Of a DNA stretch of 64,000 bases, positions 36,525 through 45,359 are shown piece after piece. Made by a program: the position numbers and the translations under genes. This stretch comes from Novosphingobium sp. AP12. Lineage in GTDB: Bacteria > Pseudomonadota > Alphaproteobacteria > Sphingomonadales > Sphingomonadaceae. Below the pieces are notes generated by a model, which saw nothing but the letters and a program-made list of their open reading frames with translations, was not told the DNA's origin and ran no database searches. The stretch spans positions 1 through 64,000 of the forward strand of contig NZ_AKKE01000009.1 in assembly GCF_000281975.1 (NCBI RefSeq). The letters are read 5' to 3'. How positions within the stretch are numbered: position 1 is the first letter of the stretch; each line of letters opens with the position of its first letter.

Positions 36525-36884
36525 ATGAGCACAATCGTGCGGCGATGCTTCGCCGTGGACCTGGTAGATCAGCCGGAGATGATCGCGCGCTACCGGGCCT
36601 GGCACGCGGCGGGTGGGCCTCCCGCCGCGGTGACCGAGGCCATACGCGCGGACGGCGTGCTTGACCTCCAGATATGGATGGTCGGCGACCGGATGTTCAT
36701 GGTGATGGAGCAGGATGCGGCCATGGCGGCCGATGCCGAGGGCAAGGCGGCGCGGGATGCGGCGAACCCCGAAGTGCAGGCGTGGGATGCGCTGATGCGC
36801 ACGTTCCAGCGCCCGCTACCCTTCTCGCCGGCCACGACTTGGGTGGAGATGGAGCGGATCTACGCGTTATCGGAGCAGCCTTAG
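36525..36884 (+). CDS. L-fucose/L-rhamnose mutarotase-family protein (RhaM/type 2)
   Basis: A 119-residue dimeric alpha/beta-barrel-type protein of the RhaM/COG3254 family, which interconverts anomers of L-rhamnose or L-fucose. RYRAWHAAGGPPAAVTEAIRADGVLDLQIWMVGDRMFMVME carries the conserved His/Trp and acidic positions, and MRTFQRPLPFSPATTWVEMERIY the C-terminal Trp motif. The ATG with GGAG six bases upstream is preferred over a GTG four codons earlier. Divergent from the nine-gene operon and convergent with the GntR gene. Confidence 0.8.
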   Translation: MSTIVRRCFAVDLVDQPEMIARYRAWHAAGGPPAAVTEAIRADGVLDLQIWMVGDRMFMVMEQDAAMAADAEGKAARDAANPEVQAWDALMRTFQRPLPFSPATTWVEMERIYALSEQP

Positions 36885-36903
36885 GCGGCTCCGGACGATT
36901 TCT

Positions 36904-37647
36904 TCAGCTTTGGGGGCCGCTTGCCCGGCGCCTTGCCCACGACGATTCGATATGTTCGCGCATGGCTCTCGCTGCGCCATCGGCGTTGCCATCGACGATG
37001 GCCTGGTACACCTTGAGATGGGCAGCATGGGTATTGCGAACGTGTTCGACGTTGAGAGTGCCCGAATACCCGTGCGTGTTGAGCGCGCGGGACTGGATTC
37101 CATCGATGATCGCCTTGCTGAGCCGGTCGCCCGACATGCGCATGATGACGTCGTGGAAATTCACGTCCTCATGGACATAGGCGGCGGGGGTTTCGATCAA
37201 GGCTTCCAGCTTTTCGATCTGAGCCTTCAACTCGGCCCGGCTTTCCACCGTCGCGCGTTTGGCTGCCTTGCCGGCCATCGAGGCTTCCAGCGAGGAGCGG
37301 ATCTCCGACAGGTTGTCGAGATAGGCGAGCCCATCCTCGCGCCGGAACAATGCGGCCAAGATCATCGGATCGAGGAGATTCCAGGTACTCTGTTCGCGCA
37401 CGATTGTGCCGCGCCCCTGCAGCGAGACGACGAGGCCCTTCTCGGTCAGGGCAGTGGTGGCTTCCCGCACAACGGTGCGGCTGACACCGAAATGGTCGCA
37501 AAGCATGTTCTCGGGGGGCAGGGAAGCGCCCGCCGGATAGACCTCGGTAACGATGGCATTGACCAGTTCCTCGACCACCGCTTCCGCAAGGCGCGGACGC
37601 CGCCGCGTCTTTGCGGGGGCTCCCAGGCCGACAACCCTATCCTGCAT
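36904..37647 (-). CDS. GntR-family (FadR/FCD subfamily) transcriptional regulator
   Basis: A 247-residue regulator. The winged helix covers residues 15-85 (LAEAVVEELVNAIVTEVYPA, LPPENMLCDHFGVSRTVVREA, LVVSLQGRGTIV), and the all-helical FCD ligand domain follows, with metal-type His/Asp residues such as NFHDVIMRMSGDRL and THAAHLKVYQAI. Such proteins sense sugar acids. It sits at the centre of the locus, divergent from the dehydratase gene with an operator copy between, so it is the best candidate for binding all the shared sites and for autoregulation. Start MQDRVVGLGAP is near GGAAAAG. Confidence 0.87.
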   Translation of the reverse strand: MQDRVVGLGAPAKTRRRPRLAEAVVEELVNAIVTEVYPAGASLPPENMLCDHFGVSRTVVREATTALTEKGLVVSLQGRGTIVREQSTWNLLDPMILAALFRREDGLAYLDNLSEIRSSLEASMAGKAAKRATVESRAELKAQIEKLEALIETPAAYVHEDVNFHDVIMRMSGDRLSKAIIDGIQSRALNTHGYSGTLNVEHVRNTHAAHLKVYQAIVDGNADGAARAMREHIESSWARRRASGPQS

Positions 37648-37750
37648 GCTTTTCCGTACCCTTAGTCCATGGTGATGCGCATCGTTGGCGCCTGATTTAC
37701 GCTGAACCCACATCACGGAGCGCGTCAAGGCTTGTCAAACGACATAGATC

Positions 37751-37771
37751 ATACATAATATGAATTACGAA
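37751..37771. promoter_or_regulatory. GntR-type operator between gntR and the dehydratase gene
   Basis: On the minus strand TTCGTAATTCATATTATGTA aligns with TTCATAATACGTATTATGTA at 16 or more of 20 positions. It lies in the divergent promoter about 30 bases before the dehydratase start. Confidence 0.65.
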
Positions 37772-37797
37772 CAGGGCTTGGGGTAGAGGATTCCCGG

Positions 37798-38952
37798 ATG
37801 AAGATCACAGGCTACCGCAGCCTTACCGCATTCCATGACTGGCGACGGCCCGTGGGCGACGTCAACGGCATCGTCGAATCGGGGATCACCGAAGTGCCCG
37901 TCCTGCTGGTCGAGACCGATGGTGGACTGACCGGCATCGGGCTGGGCGCGCACCGCGAAATCGACCGCATCTTCCCGGCCGTGGACGGAGCAGACCCACG
38001 CGCGGTTTCCACGCTTTATGATTCGATGCTGTCGCATGTTTTCAAGAGCGGACATGCCGGAGCGACTTACGGGACGATCGCCGCGATCGACATGGCGCTG
38101 TGGGACCTGAAGGCCAAGATGGCCGACGAGCCGCTATGGCGCACCCTGGGCGCCGGCGACGGCTTTGTGCCGGGTTACGCCTCGGGCTTGTGCTACGGGC
38201 TGGAGGACGAGGCTTTCGCCGAGCACTACACTGAATGGGCCGAACGGGGGTTCACCGCGGCCAAGATCAAAGGCGGCCGGGACCTCGACCGCGACATAGC
38301 GCGGCTCGAAACCGTGCGCGGCATCCTCTCGCGCAACACGACGCGCCCCGCGCTGATGCTCGACGTGAACGAGGCGTGGAATACCAAGCAGGCGATCCGT
38401 CACCTTGCCGAGATCGAGAAGCATATCGACCTCACGTGGATCGAGGAACCGGTCCGACGCTGGGACGCTCCGGGCCACGCCCAGATATCGCGCGCCGCCA
38501 GGACGGCGGTCGCGACCGGCGAGAACCTCACCGGGCTGGAGCAATACGCGCCGCTGTTCGACGCCGGCGCGGTCGATATCGTGCAGACGGGCAGCGTCTG
38601 GGGTATCACCCATTTCCTGCGAGTGGCGATGGCTGCTCATGCGCGGGGCCTGCCGGTCTCGCCGGTGGCCTACAACGCCAACCCGGTCGCCCATGCTGCG
38701 GCGGCCGTGCCAAACATGATCGGCATCGAGGTGCAGGACTTCGCCTTCCCGACCGGCTTCGCGGTCGACCAGCAGATCGCCGATGGCGGCATCGTGCTGG
38801 GCGACCGGCCGGGGCTGGGCATCGAGATCGACGAGGCGGCGGTCGCGAGGTCCGCCGCTGCGACCGGCTGGGGCGAACGCGGCGGCCCGCATCGCCGCCC
38901 GGCGGGCGCGGGGCTTCGCCTCGTGCCCGAGACGCGGCGGGCTTCGGAATGA
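37798..38952 (+). CDS. Enolase-superfamily sugar-acid dehydratase (MR/MLE group)
   Basis: A 384-residue mandelate-racemase-group protein. The base-bearing Lys pair is AKIKGG (156 and 158), metal ligands are in LMLDVNEAW, LTWIEEPV and ATGENLTG, and the C-terminal WGITHFLRVAMAAHARGLPV is standard. The His usual after it (SPH) is replaced: the sequence reads VSPVAYNANPVAH. It probably dehydrates L-fuconate, L-rhamnonate or a related acid to the 2-keto-3-deoxy acid for the SDR and FAH steps. It is shorter than FucD and nearer the size of L-rhamnonate dehydratase. GAGGA ribosome site; its stop overlaps the MFS start (ATGA). Confidence 0.82.
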   Translation: MKITGYRSLTAFHDWRRPVGDVNGIVESGITEVPVLLVETDGGLTGIGLGAHREIDRIFPAVDGADPRAVSTLYDSMLSHVFKSGHAGATYGTIAAIDMALWDLKAKMADEPLWRTLGAGDGFVPGYASGLCYGLEDEAFAEHYTEWAERGFTAAKIKGGRDLDRDIARLETVRGILSRNTTRPALMLDVNEAWNTKQAIRHLAEIEKHIDLTWIEEPVRRWDAPGHAQISRAARTAVATGENLTGLEQYAPLFDAGAVDIVQTGSVWGITHFLRVAMAAHARGLPVSPVAYNANPVAHAAAAVPNMIGIEVQDFAFPTGFAVDQQIADGGIVLGDRPGLGIEIDEAAVARSAAATGWGERGGPHRRPAGAGLRLVPETRRASE

Positions 38953-40208
38953 TGCACGGCGGCGTATCCGAACAGGCGTGGATCACGGGCCGGGCGCGCT
39001 GGCGGCTCCAGCTCTCGCTGATGGTCAACTTCTTTCTGCTCATGGGCCTCTACAGCGGCGTGCTGGGCGTGCTGCTGCCTAACCAGATAGCCGAACTCTC
39101 GCCCGCGTCGAAGGAGAACAACCTCGCGCTGCTGTTCGCGATCACGTCGATCTTCTCGACGCTGGCGACGCCCATCGCCGGGGCCTTGTCCGACCGCACG
39201 CGCAGCCGCTGGGGGCGGCGCTCGCCCTGGATCGCGATCGGCTCGCTGGTCGGTTCGGCCTCGCTGTTCGGGGTTTCGTGGATGACCGGGTTCTGGTCGC
39301 TCATGGTACTCTGGGTCATGGCGGCGGTCGCTTACAACGCGATGCAGCCGGCGATGACGACGCTGATTGCCGATCGCTTCGCGCCCGAGACGCGCGGCAG
39401 TGTCTCGGGCATCGTCGGCGCCGGGATGACCGCCGGGCTCACCGCAGGCACCGTGGTGGCAGGCTACCTCGCCTCCGAGCGGATGCTGGCCTACGGCCTC
39501 TTCGCGGGCGCCATTGCGGTCTCCTGCGTGGCCTTCGTGGCGCTCAACCGCGAGCCACCGAGCGACGCGCTGCCGCGCCGTCCGATCCATTGGCCCACGT
39601 TCTTCCAGAGCTTCTGGATCAGCCCCCGCGAGCATCCCGATTTCGCCTGGGCCTTCGCAAGCCGGTTCACGATCTACATGGGATATCAGGCGGTCGCCGC
39701 CTATCTCCTGTACATCCTGCGCGACTACGTGGGGCTGGGGGACGATGCCTCGAACCTCGCCATCGCCAACATGGCCATGGTAACGCTGGTGTGCCTCGTG
39801 GTGTCGTCGCTGGCGTCGGGCTGGCTGTCCGACCGGATCCAGCGGCGCAAGCCCTTCGTCGTCGGCGGCAGCCTCATCATGGGCGGGGCGATGGTGGCGC
39901 CGCTGATCGCGCCCTCGATGGCCGGAATGTGGGTCTACGCGGCCGTCATCGGCGTGGGGTACGGCATGTTCATGTCGATCGACATGGCACTCATGACCCA
40001 GGTGCTACCTAAAGCGGCGCTCGGCGACGAGGGCAAGGACCTTGGCGTCCTCACCACCGCCGTGAACATCCCGCAGATCATCAGTCCGGTGATGGCCGCC
40101 GTCCTGCTTGGAATCTTCGGCGGCGACTACCGGGCGATCTTCATCGCCGCTGTCGTCTTCGTCCTCGGCTCTGCGCTGTGCGTTCTGCCGATCAAGTCGG
40201 TCCGATAA
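38949..40208 (+). CDS. MFS sugar transporter (GPH/SLC45-like)
   Basis: A 419-residue 12-helix carrier. GALSDRTRSRWGRRSPWIAIG between helices 2 and 3 is the loop motif of glycoside-pentoside-hexuronide and SLC45-type sugar carriers, and WLSDRIQRRKPFVVG is its repeat in the second half. It is translationally coupled to the dehydratase gene by ATGA, so it most likely imports the monosaccharide or sugar acid that feeds that enzyme. Start MMHGGVSEQAW. Confidence 0.87.
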   Translation: MMHGGVSEQAWITGRARWRLQLSLMVNFFLLMGLYSGVLGVLLPNQIAELSPASKENNLALLFAITSIFSTLATPIAGALSDRTRSRWGRRSPWIAIGSLVGSASLFGVSWMTGFWSLMVLWVMAAVAYNAMQPAMTTLIADRFAPETRGSVSGIVGAGMTAGLTAGTVVAGYLASERMLAYGLFAGAIAVSCVAFVALNREPPSDALPRRPIHWPTFFQSFWISPREHPDFAWAFASRFTIYMGYQAVAAYLLYILRDYVGLGDDASNLAIANMAMVTLVCLVVSSLASGWLSDRIQRRKPFVVGGSLIMGGAMVAPLIAPSMAGMWVYAAVIGVGYGMFMSIDMALMTQVLPKAALGDEGKDLGVLTTAVNIPQIISPVMAAVLLGIFGGDYRAIFIAAVVFVLGSALCVLPIKSVR

Positions 40209-40229
40209 TTCATAATATGTATGATGTAA
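40209..40229. promoter_or_regulatory. GntR-type operator before the TonB receptor
   Basis: TTCATAATATGTATGATGTA differs from the 17547 element at only two positions. It begins directly after the MFS stop codon, about 60 bases before the receptor start. Confidence 0.72.
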
Positions 40230-40289
40230 TTTGACACAATAACTTTAGCCGGCCATAACGCCGACAAAGAATTTCGAGGGAGAGTCGAG

Positions 40290-43037
40290 ATGTCCAACGA
40301 GGGAAGCCTTCGCAGCGCGGCCAAGACGGCGCTGCTTTTTTCAGCTGCATCGGTGCTAGCGCTGGCAACGTCCGCGAACGCGCAAGAGGCCGTAGGCGGC
40401 CAGGGCGCTTCGGAGGCCGCTGACAGCGAGGCCGAGAACGTCATCATCGTCGCGGGCATCCGCGCCAGCCAGAAGGTGGCGATCGACATCAAGCGCGATT
40501 CCATCGCGGTGGTGGACTCGATCGTCGCCGAAGACCTTGGCAAGCTGCCAGACCAGAACGTCGCGGAATCGCTGCAGCGCATCGCCGGCGTCACCATCGA
40601 GCGCAACCGCGGCGAGGGCCGCTACATCACCGTGCGCGGCTTCGGGCCGAAGTTCAATGCGGTGACCGTCAACGCCCGCACGCTCGCGACCGACAACAAC
40701 GGTCGCGAATTCTCGTTCGACGTCATGCCTTCCGAGATCATCTCGGGCGCCGATGTCTACAAATCACCCCAGGCCAACATCAACGGCGCCTCGATCGGCG
40801 CCACCGTCGACGTGAAGACCCTGCGCGCGATCGACCAGAAGGATGAGTTCGCCATCAGCGCCTCGGCCGGGCAGATGTGGGCGGAACTTGCGGACAAGTT
40901 CAATCCCGAGGTTTCCGGTGTCGCCTCGTGGCGCAATGCCGACAAGACCATCGGCATCTCGGTGTCGGGCGTCTACACCAAGCGCGACACCCGCAACGAC
41001 GAGTTCACCATCGGCGCGGGCCACGTGAAGCGTTCGAGCACCGACTCCTACTACGCTGCCGGCGGCGTTCCGGGCGCGCGCATCGGGCCGAACGTCGCAC
41101 CGTTCAGCCGTGTCTCGATGCCGTCGAACCTGTCGCCGTTCTTCTTCGAGCGCAGCCTCGAGCGCTACGGCTTCTCTGGCTCGCTCCAGTTCCGGCCCAC
41201 CGACACGCTGACCCTGTCGGTTGACGGCCTGTATTCTAAGGCCGATTTCCGCGAGCAGCAGACCGGCCTTGCCTACGACTTCTCCGGCGGCACGCTGGTG
41301 GAGCAGGTGGTCGAAGGCAACGAGGCGGTCTACCAACGCTACCAGGGCGGCTTTGTCGACCAGATCCTGCAGTACGACCACCGCAGGGTCATGACCAACC
41401 AGTTCGGCGCCAACGTCGAATGGAAGCCCACCGAAACGCTCAAGATGAGCTTCGACGCATCGCGTTCCAAGGCAGAGCGGCGCGGCAAGGAGGACAACCT
41501 CTTCACCACGATCCGTCGTAAGAACATCGACCTGTTCTTCGATCGCCGCTCGGGCAGCCCGATCTACGAATACGGCTTCACCAGCCCGAACTATCCCAAC
41601 GCGGCTACCAACCCGAACGGCATCACCGCGCACTACTACATCTGGGGCGGCGGCACCGACGTCGACGACAAGATCGAGGAGTACCGTTTCGACAACGAGT
41701 GGGAAGCCACTTCGAATCTGAAGCTGTTCGCGGGTGCCATGTACTCACGGCGCACCAAGACGCTGACCGGCGACGAGATGCCCTTCGGCGAACAGTGCGC
41801 CTACTGCGGTTCCGACCGCGTGCTGCCGGCCGCGCTGTTCAGCCCGACCAATCGCAACTTCTTCCAGGGCGGCGGGCCGGACAACATCATCCACGACTGG
41901 GTGATCTACAGCCCGCAGCAGCTCGTGGGCGTGATTGACCAGTTCGCCGCGGCGGATGGAAAGGCGTTCAACCCGGCGGTATTCTCACCCTCGGCCTCGT
42001 CGGTCGTCGATGAGAAGGTGAAGATCGGCTACGCCATGGCCAACTTCACGACGGACGTTGGCTCGATGCCGCTGACCATCAATGCCGGCGTGCGCTACGA
42101 AGGCACCGAGTATACCTCGAACGGCGCATCGCGCACCGTCCTCAGCGCCCAGCCCAACGGGCAGGGGCAGAACATCATCGTCGTCTCGCCAGTCGTGCCG
42201 GTGGGTTTCAAGGGCAAGTACCATGACTGGTTGCCCTCGGTGAACATCAAGCTGGAGGCGACCAACGAACTGATCCTGCGCCTGTCCGCCTCCAAGGTGA
42301 TGACACGCCCGACGCTGACCGACCTGTCGCCGCGTCAGTCGATCCAGACCAACCCCGGCAACGAGACGATCAGCCGTGGTAACCCCAACCTCCAGCCGTT
42401 CCGCGCCAAGCAGGTCGAGGGCGATATCGAGTGGTACTTCACCGGCAACGCGCTGCTTTCCGCCGCGGTGTTCTACAAGAAGATCGACTCGTTCGTGACG
42501 CTGGTGACCACTCCGCAGCTGGTCGACCAGGTGACCTTCCAGGTCACCGTGCCCGACAACGGCAAGGGCGCGACGGTGAAGGGCTTCGAACTCGGCTACC
42601 GCCAGGCGTTCACGACCCTGCCTTCGCCGTTCGACGGCCTCGGCGTGCAGACCAGCTTCAACTACACCAAGTCGAATGCCAACTACACCAACCAGGTCGC
42701 CGGCGTTTCCTACGGGCTCGAGGGGCTTTCCAAGAGGTCGTACAGCCTCGTCGGGTTCTACGAGAAGTACGGGGTGCAGGCGCGCATCGCCTATACCTGG
42801 CGCGACAACTTCCTGCAGGTCGCCTCGGGCCGCAACGGCGAGCCGGAGTACTTCGACTCCTATGGTCAGCTCGATGCGGGCCTGTCCTACGAGGTGACGC
42901 CGCAGTTCACCGTCTTCGCGGACGCGCTCAATCTCAACGACGCGAAGGAGTTCATCTACTCGGTGAGCACGGACCGCACCAAGGAGTACCGCAAGACCGG
43001 TCGCCGCTTCTCGGGCGGCGTGCGCGTCCGCTTCTGA
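40290..43037 (+). CDS. TonB-dependent receptor (Caulobacter/Xanthomonas carbohydrate type)
   Basis: A 915-residue receptor with signal peptide ending ATSANAQE, TonB-box region ENVIIVAGIRASQKVAID, and the plug pattern of the TIGR01782 group: EDLGKLPDQNVAESLQRIAGV, ERNRGEGRYITVRGFGPKFN, VNARTLATDNNGREFSFDVMPSEI. That group is tied to oligosaccharide uptake. The barrel ends YRKTGRRFSGGVRVRF. Start ATG with GAGGGAGAG. The shared operator upstream and the hydrolases nearby make pectin-derived rhamnose/fucose/galacturonate oligosaccharides the likely cargo. Confidence 0.92.
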   Translation: MSNEGSLRSAAKTALLFSAASVLALATSANAQEAVGGQGASEAADSEAENVIIVAGIRASQKVAIDIKRDSIAVVDSIVAEDLGKLPDQNVAESLQRIAGVTIERNRGEGRYITVRGFGPKFNAVTVNARTLATDNNGREFSFDVMPSEIISGADVYKSPQANINGASIGATVDVKTLRAIDQKDEFAISASAGQMWAELADKFNPEVSGVASWRNADKTIGISVSGVYTKRDTRNDEFTIGAGHVKRSSTDSYYAAGGVPGARIGPNVAPFSRVSMPSNLSPFFFERSLERYGFSGSLQFRPTDTLTLSVDGLYSKADFREQQTGLAYDFSGGTLVEQVVEGNEAVYQRYQGGFVDQILQYDHRRVMTNQFGANVEWKPTETLKMSFDASRSKAERRGKEDNLFTTIRRKNIDLFFDRRSGSPIYEYGFTSPNYPNAATNPNGITAHYYIWGGGTDVDDKIEEYRFDNEWEATSNLKLFAGAMYSRRTKTLTGDEMPFGEQCAYCGSDRVLPAALFSPTNRNFFQGGGPDNIIHDWVIYSPQQLVGVIDQFAAADGKAFNPAVFSPSASSVVDEKVKIGYAMANFTTDVGSMPLTINAGVRYEGTEYTSNGASRTVLSAQPNGQGQNIIVVSPVVPVGFKGKYHDWLPSVNIKLEATNELILRLSASKVMTRPTLTDLSPRQSIQTNPGNETISRGNPNLQPFRAKQVEGDIEWYFTGNALLSAAVFYKKIDSFVTLVTTPQLVDQVTFQVTVPDNGKGATVKGFELGYRQAFTTLPSPFDGLGVQTSFNYTKSNANYTNQVAGVSYGLEGLSKRSYSLVGFYEKYGVQARIAYTWRDNFLQVASGRNGEPEYFDSYGQLDAGLSYEVTPQFTVFADALNLNDAKEFIYSVSTDRTKEYRKTGRRFSGGVRVRF

Positions 43038-43046
43038 CGGCCATTG

Positions 43047-43081
43047 GCGAGGGACTGGGGCCTGCCGCCCTGGTCCCTCGC
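43047..43081 (+). terminator. Hairpin between TonB receptor and Sde182-like gene
   Basis: GCGAGGGAC and GTCCCTCGC form a perfect 9-bp stem whose loop can extend the pairing. It starts nine bases after the receptor stop and ends 18 bases before the next start. It may be a partial terminator that lowers expression of the downstream gene. Confidence 0.5.
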
Positions 43082-43099
43082 TCAACCCAAGGAATACGT

Positions 43100-44509
43100 A
43101 TGTTCATGAAGCGCCTGGCCCCAGCCCTGCTCGTGCTGGCGGCGCCGGGATCGCCGGCGATGGCAGCGACCACGCCGATGGCGCAGGCGGTCACCGCCAA
43201 GCCCCGCGTGATCGTCCTGACCGACGTGGGGTCGGACCCAGACGACATGGAATCGATGGTGCGGTTCCTGCTCTACACCAATGAGTTCGACGTCGAGGCG
43301 CTGGTGCCCTCGACCTCGCGGCACCTGAAGGATTCGGTCCACCCCGAACAGATCCTCAAGCGCATCGATGCCTACGAGACCGTGCTCCCCAACCTTCGCG
43401 CCCACGCGAAGGACTGGCCTTCCGCCGCCGACCTGCGCGCGCGGGTACGGCCCGGACGGCCCGAATACGGCATGGCGGGCGTCGGGGTGGGCAAGGACAC
43501 CGAGGGTTCGCGCAGCATCGTCGCCGCGCTCGATAGCCCGGATCCGCGGCCGGTGTGGATCTGCGTCTGGGGCGGCGCGGTCGATCTCGCCCAGGCGCTG
43601 TGGTCGCTGCGCGAGACACGGCCGCCGGAAGAGGTAGCAAGGCTCGCCGCGAAGCTGCGCGTCTACTCGATCTCCGACCAGGACAACGCCGGGCCGTGGG
43701 TGCGCCGCCAGTTCCCCGACGTGTTCTGGATCGTCAGCCTGACCGCGCACCGGCACTACAACCTCTCGACCTGGGGTGGTATCTCGGGCGACCGGATGTA
43801 CTATTTCGACGGCCCGGACTTTACGACCGTCTCGAAGGAATGGCTGCGCGAGAACGTCCAGATCGGCCCGCTCGGCGCGCTCTATCCGAACTACGAATTC
43901 ATCATGGAGGGAGACACGCCCAGCTTCCTCTACCTCGTCTCGAACGGCCTCGGCGATCCCGAGCATCCCGATTACGGCAGCTGGGGCGGGCGCTACGGCA
44001 AGGTCTCCGAGTGGGACGGCATCTGGACCGATACCAGCGATCTCGTCGCCGGCACCGACGGCAAGCCGCGCCAGACCAACAAGGCGACCATCTGGCGCTG
44101 GCGCGAGGCGTTCCAGAACGACTTCGCCGCGCGCATCCAGTGGACGGTGCAGTCCGCGTTCAAGGGCGCCAACCACGCGCCGCAACTCGTTCTGAACGGC
44201 AGGGATGGCACCGCGACGGTCGAGATCGCCGCCAGTCCCGGCCAGACAGTGCGCCTGTCCGCGTCTGGCTCACGCGATCCCGATGGCGACGCGGTGGACT
44301 ACAACTGGTGGCAGTACCGCGAGGCCGAGGCGGTCAACCGCAACCCCCGCGTCGAACTCCAGCGCGGAGACCCGCAGGAGACCCGCTTCGTCGTCCCCGA
44401 GGTGAGCGAGCCCACCCGCTTCCACATCATCCTGGAGGCGCGCGACAAGGGCACACCCGCGCTCACCAGCTATCGGCGCGCGATCGTGACCGTGAAGCCG
44501 CGCCGCTGA
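43100..44509 (+). CDS. Exported nucleoside-hydrolase-like protein (DUF1593, Sde182-type)
   Basis: A 469-residue protein with signal peptide MFMKRLAPALLVLAAPGSPAMA. PRVIVLTDVGSDPDDMESMVRFLLYTNEFD matches the Asp cluster of nucleoside-hydrolase folds, and the DUF1593 domain extends to about residue 350. A C-terminal immunoglobulin-like domain follows (VRLSASGSRDPDGDAVDYNWWQY). Sde182-like proteins accompany polysaccharide degradation genes and one bears a cellulose-binding designation, but the activity is unknown. It follows the TonB receptor with a hairpin between and runs to within four bases of the convergent DeoR stop. AAGGAA ribosome site. Confidence 0.78.
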   Translation: MFMKRLAPALLVLAAPGSPAMAATTPMAQAVTAKPRVIVLTDVGSDPDDMESMVRFLLYTNEFDVEALVPSTSRHLKDSVHPEQILKRIDAYETVLPNLRAHAKDWPSAADLRARVRPGRPEYGMAGVGVGKDTEGSRSIVAALDSPDPRPVWICVWGGAVDLAQALWSLRETRPPEEVARLAAKLRVYSISDQDNAGPWVRRQFPDVFWIVSLTAHRHYNLSTWGGISGDRMYYFDGPDFTTVSKEWLRENVQIGPLGALYPNYEFIMEGDTPSFLYLVSNGLGDPEHPDYGSWGGRYGKVSEWDGIWTDTSDLVAGTDGKPRQTNKATIWRWREAFQNDFAARIQWTVQSAFKGANHAPQLVLNGRDGTATVEIAASPGQTVRLSASGSRDPDGDAVDYNWWQYREAEAVNRNPRVELQRGDPQETRFVVPEVSEPTRFHIILEARDKGTPALTSYRRAIVTVKPRR

Positions 44510-44513
44510 CCGC

Positions 44514-45287
44514 TCAAGCGATCACCAGCCTCAGGCCGAGCGAGCGCAGCCGGTCGGCCATGTCGGGCGGAATCCCGCTGTCGGTGACCACGGTGCCGAC
44601 TTCCTCCAGCCCGCACACGATCGCCCCTGAGGATGACGTGAACTTGCTGCTGTCCACCAGCAGGATGACTTCCTCCGCCCGGTCCATGAAGCGGCGCTCG
44701 GCGGCCACGAGGATGACGTCCTGCTGCATCACCCCCTGAGGGCCTACTGCGGCGGCACCCATGAACAGCTTGGGCGCATGGAAGCGCGGCATGGATTCCT
44801 CTCCGGCGGGCGCAAGGATGATGTTCTGCTCGCGGAACACCGTGCCGGAAGGCAGCAGCACCCGCGTGCCCGGTTGGGGCAGCAGGGCGTCGACGATGTG
44901 CAGCGAATTGGTCAGCACCTGGCATTCCAGCCCGGCCAGGTGCGGGCACATCTGCAGGGTGGTCGTGCCCCCGTCGATCATGATGCCCTCCCCGGGGTGG
45001 CACAGCTCGGCGGCGGCGCGCCCGATCGCCTGCTTGGCGGGGAGGTTGAGTGTTATGGACTGCTCGAACGGCGTCCCGGACAGCCCCTGAGGCGCCGCCG
45101 GCCTGTCCTCCGGCAACCGCGCGCCGCCGTGGACGCGCAGGATGCGCCCGCCTTCTTCAAGCCGCGTCAGGTCGCGCCGGATCGTCGCGGGAGAGGCGCC
45201 GAGCCGGGCTTCGAGAGCGCGGTAGCTCACGAAGCCGGTGTCGCTCACCGCTTCCAGGATCAGGCGTTCACGCTCGGTCGAGTGCAT
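44514..45287 (-). CDS. DeoR-family transcriptional regulator of rhamnose genes
   Basis: A 257-residue DeoR regulator: helix-turn-helix in VSYRALEARLGASPATIRRDLTRLEEGG with RILRVHGGARL, then a sugar-phosphate-binding domain with IMIDGGTTTLQM, LTNSLHIV and LVDSSKFTSSS. The start at MHSTERERL has AAGGACC upstream; a longer frame adds an unlikely N-terminus. It ends the reverse unit rhamnulokinase-RhaT-DeoR, the usual place for the RhaR-type repressor of L-rhamnose catabolism, presumably sensing rhamnulose phosphate or rhamnulose. The gap upstream has TTTCGATCAAAA, which may be a binding half-site. Confidence 0.87.
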   Translation of the reverse strand: MHSTERERLILEAVSDTGFVSYRALEARLGASPATIRRDLTRLEEGGRILRVHGGARLPEDRPAAPQGLSGTPFEQSITLNLPAKQAIGRAAAELCHPGEGIMIDGGTTTLQMCPHLAGLECQVLTNSLHIVDALLPQPGTRVLLPSGTVFREQNIILAPAGEESMPRFHAPKLFMGAAAVGPQGVMQQDVILVAAERRFMDRAEEVILLVDSSKFTSSSGAIVCGLEEVGTVVTDSGIPPDMADRLRSLGLRLVIA

Positions 45288-45359
45288 CGGGGTCCTTGGT
45301 ACTGCGTGTTCGAGGCCTATGGACCGTGTTTCGATCAAAATCCATCATCGCCGCTCAAT

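Noticed and set aside
40290..43037. Assigning the TonB receptor to iron uptake
   Set aside because: It lacks a Fur-like site, has the shared sugar operator upstream and belongs to the carbohydrate-type receptor group.
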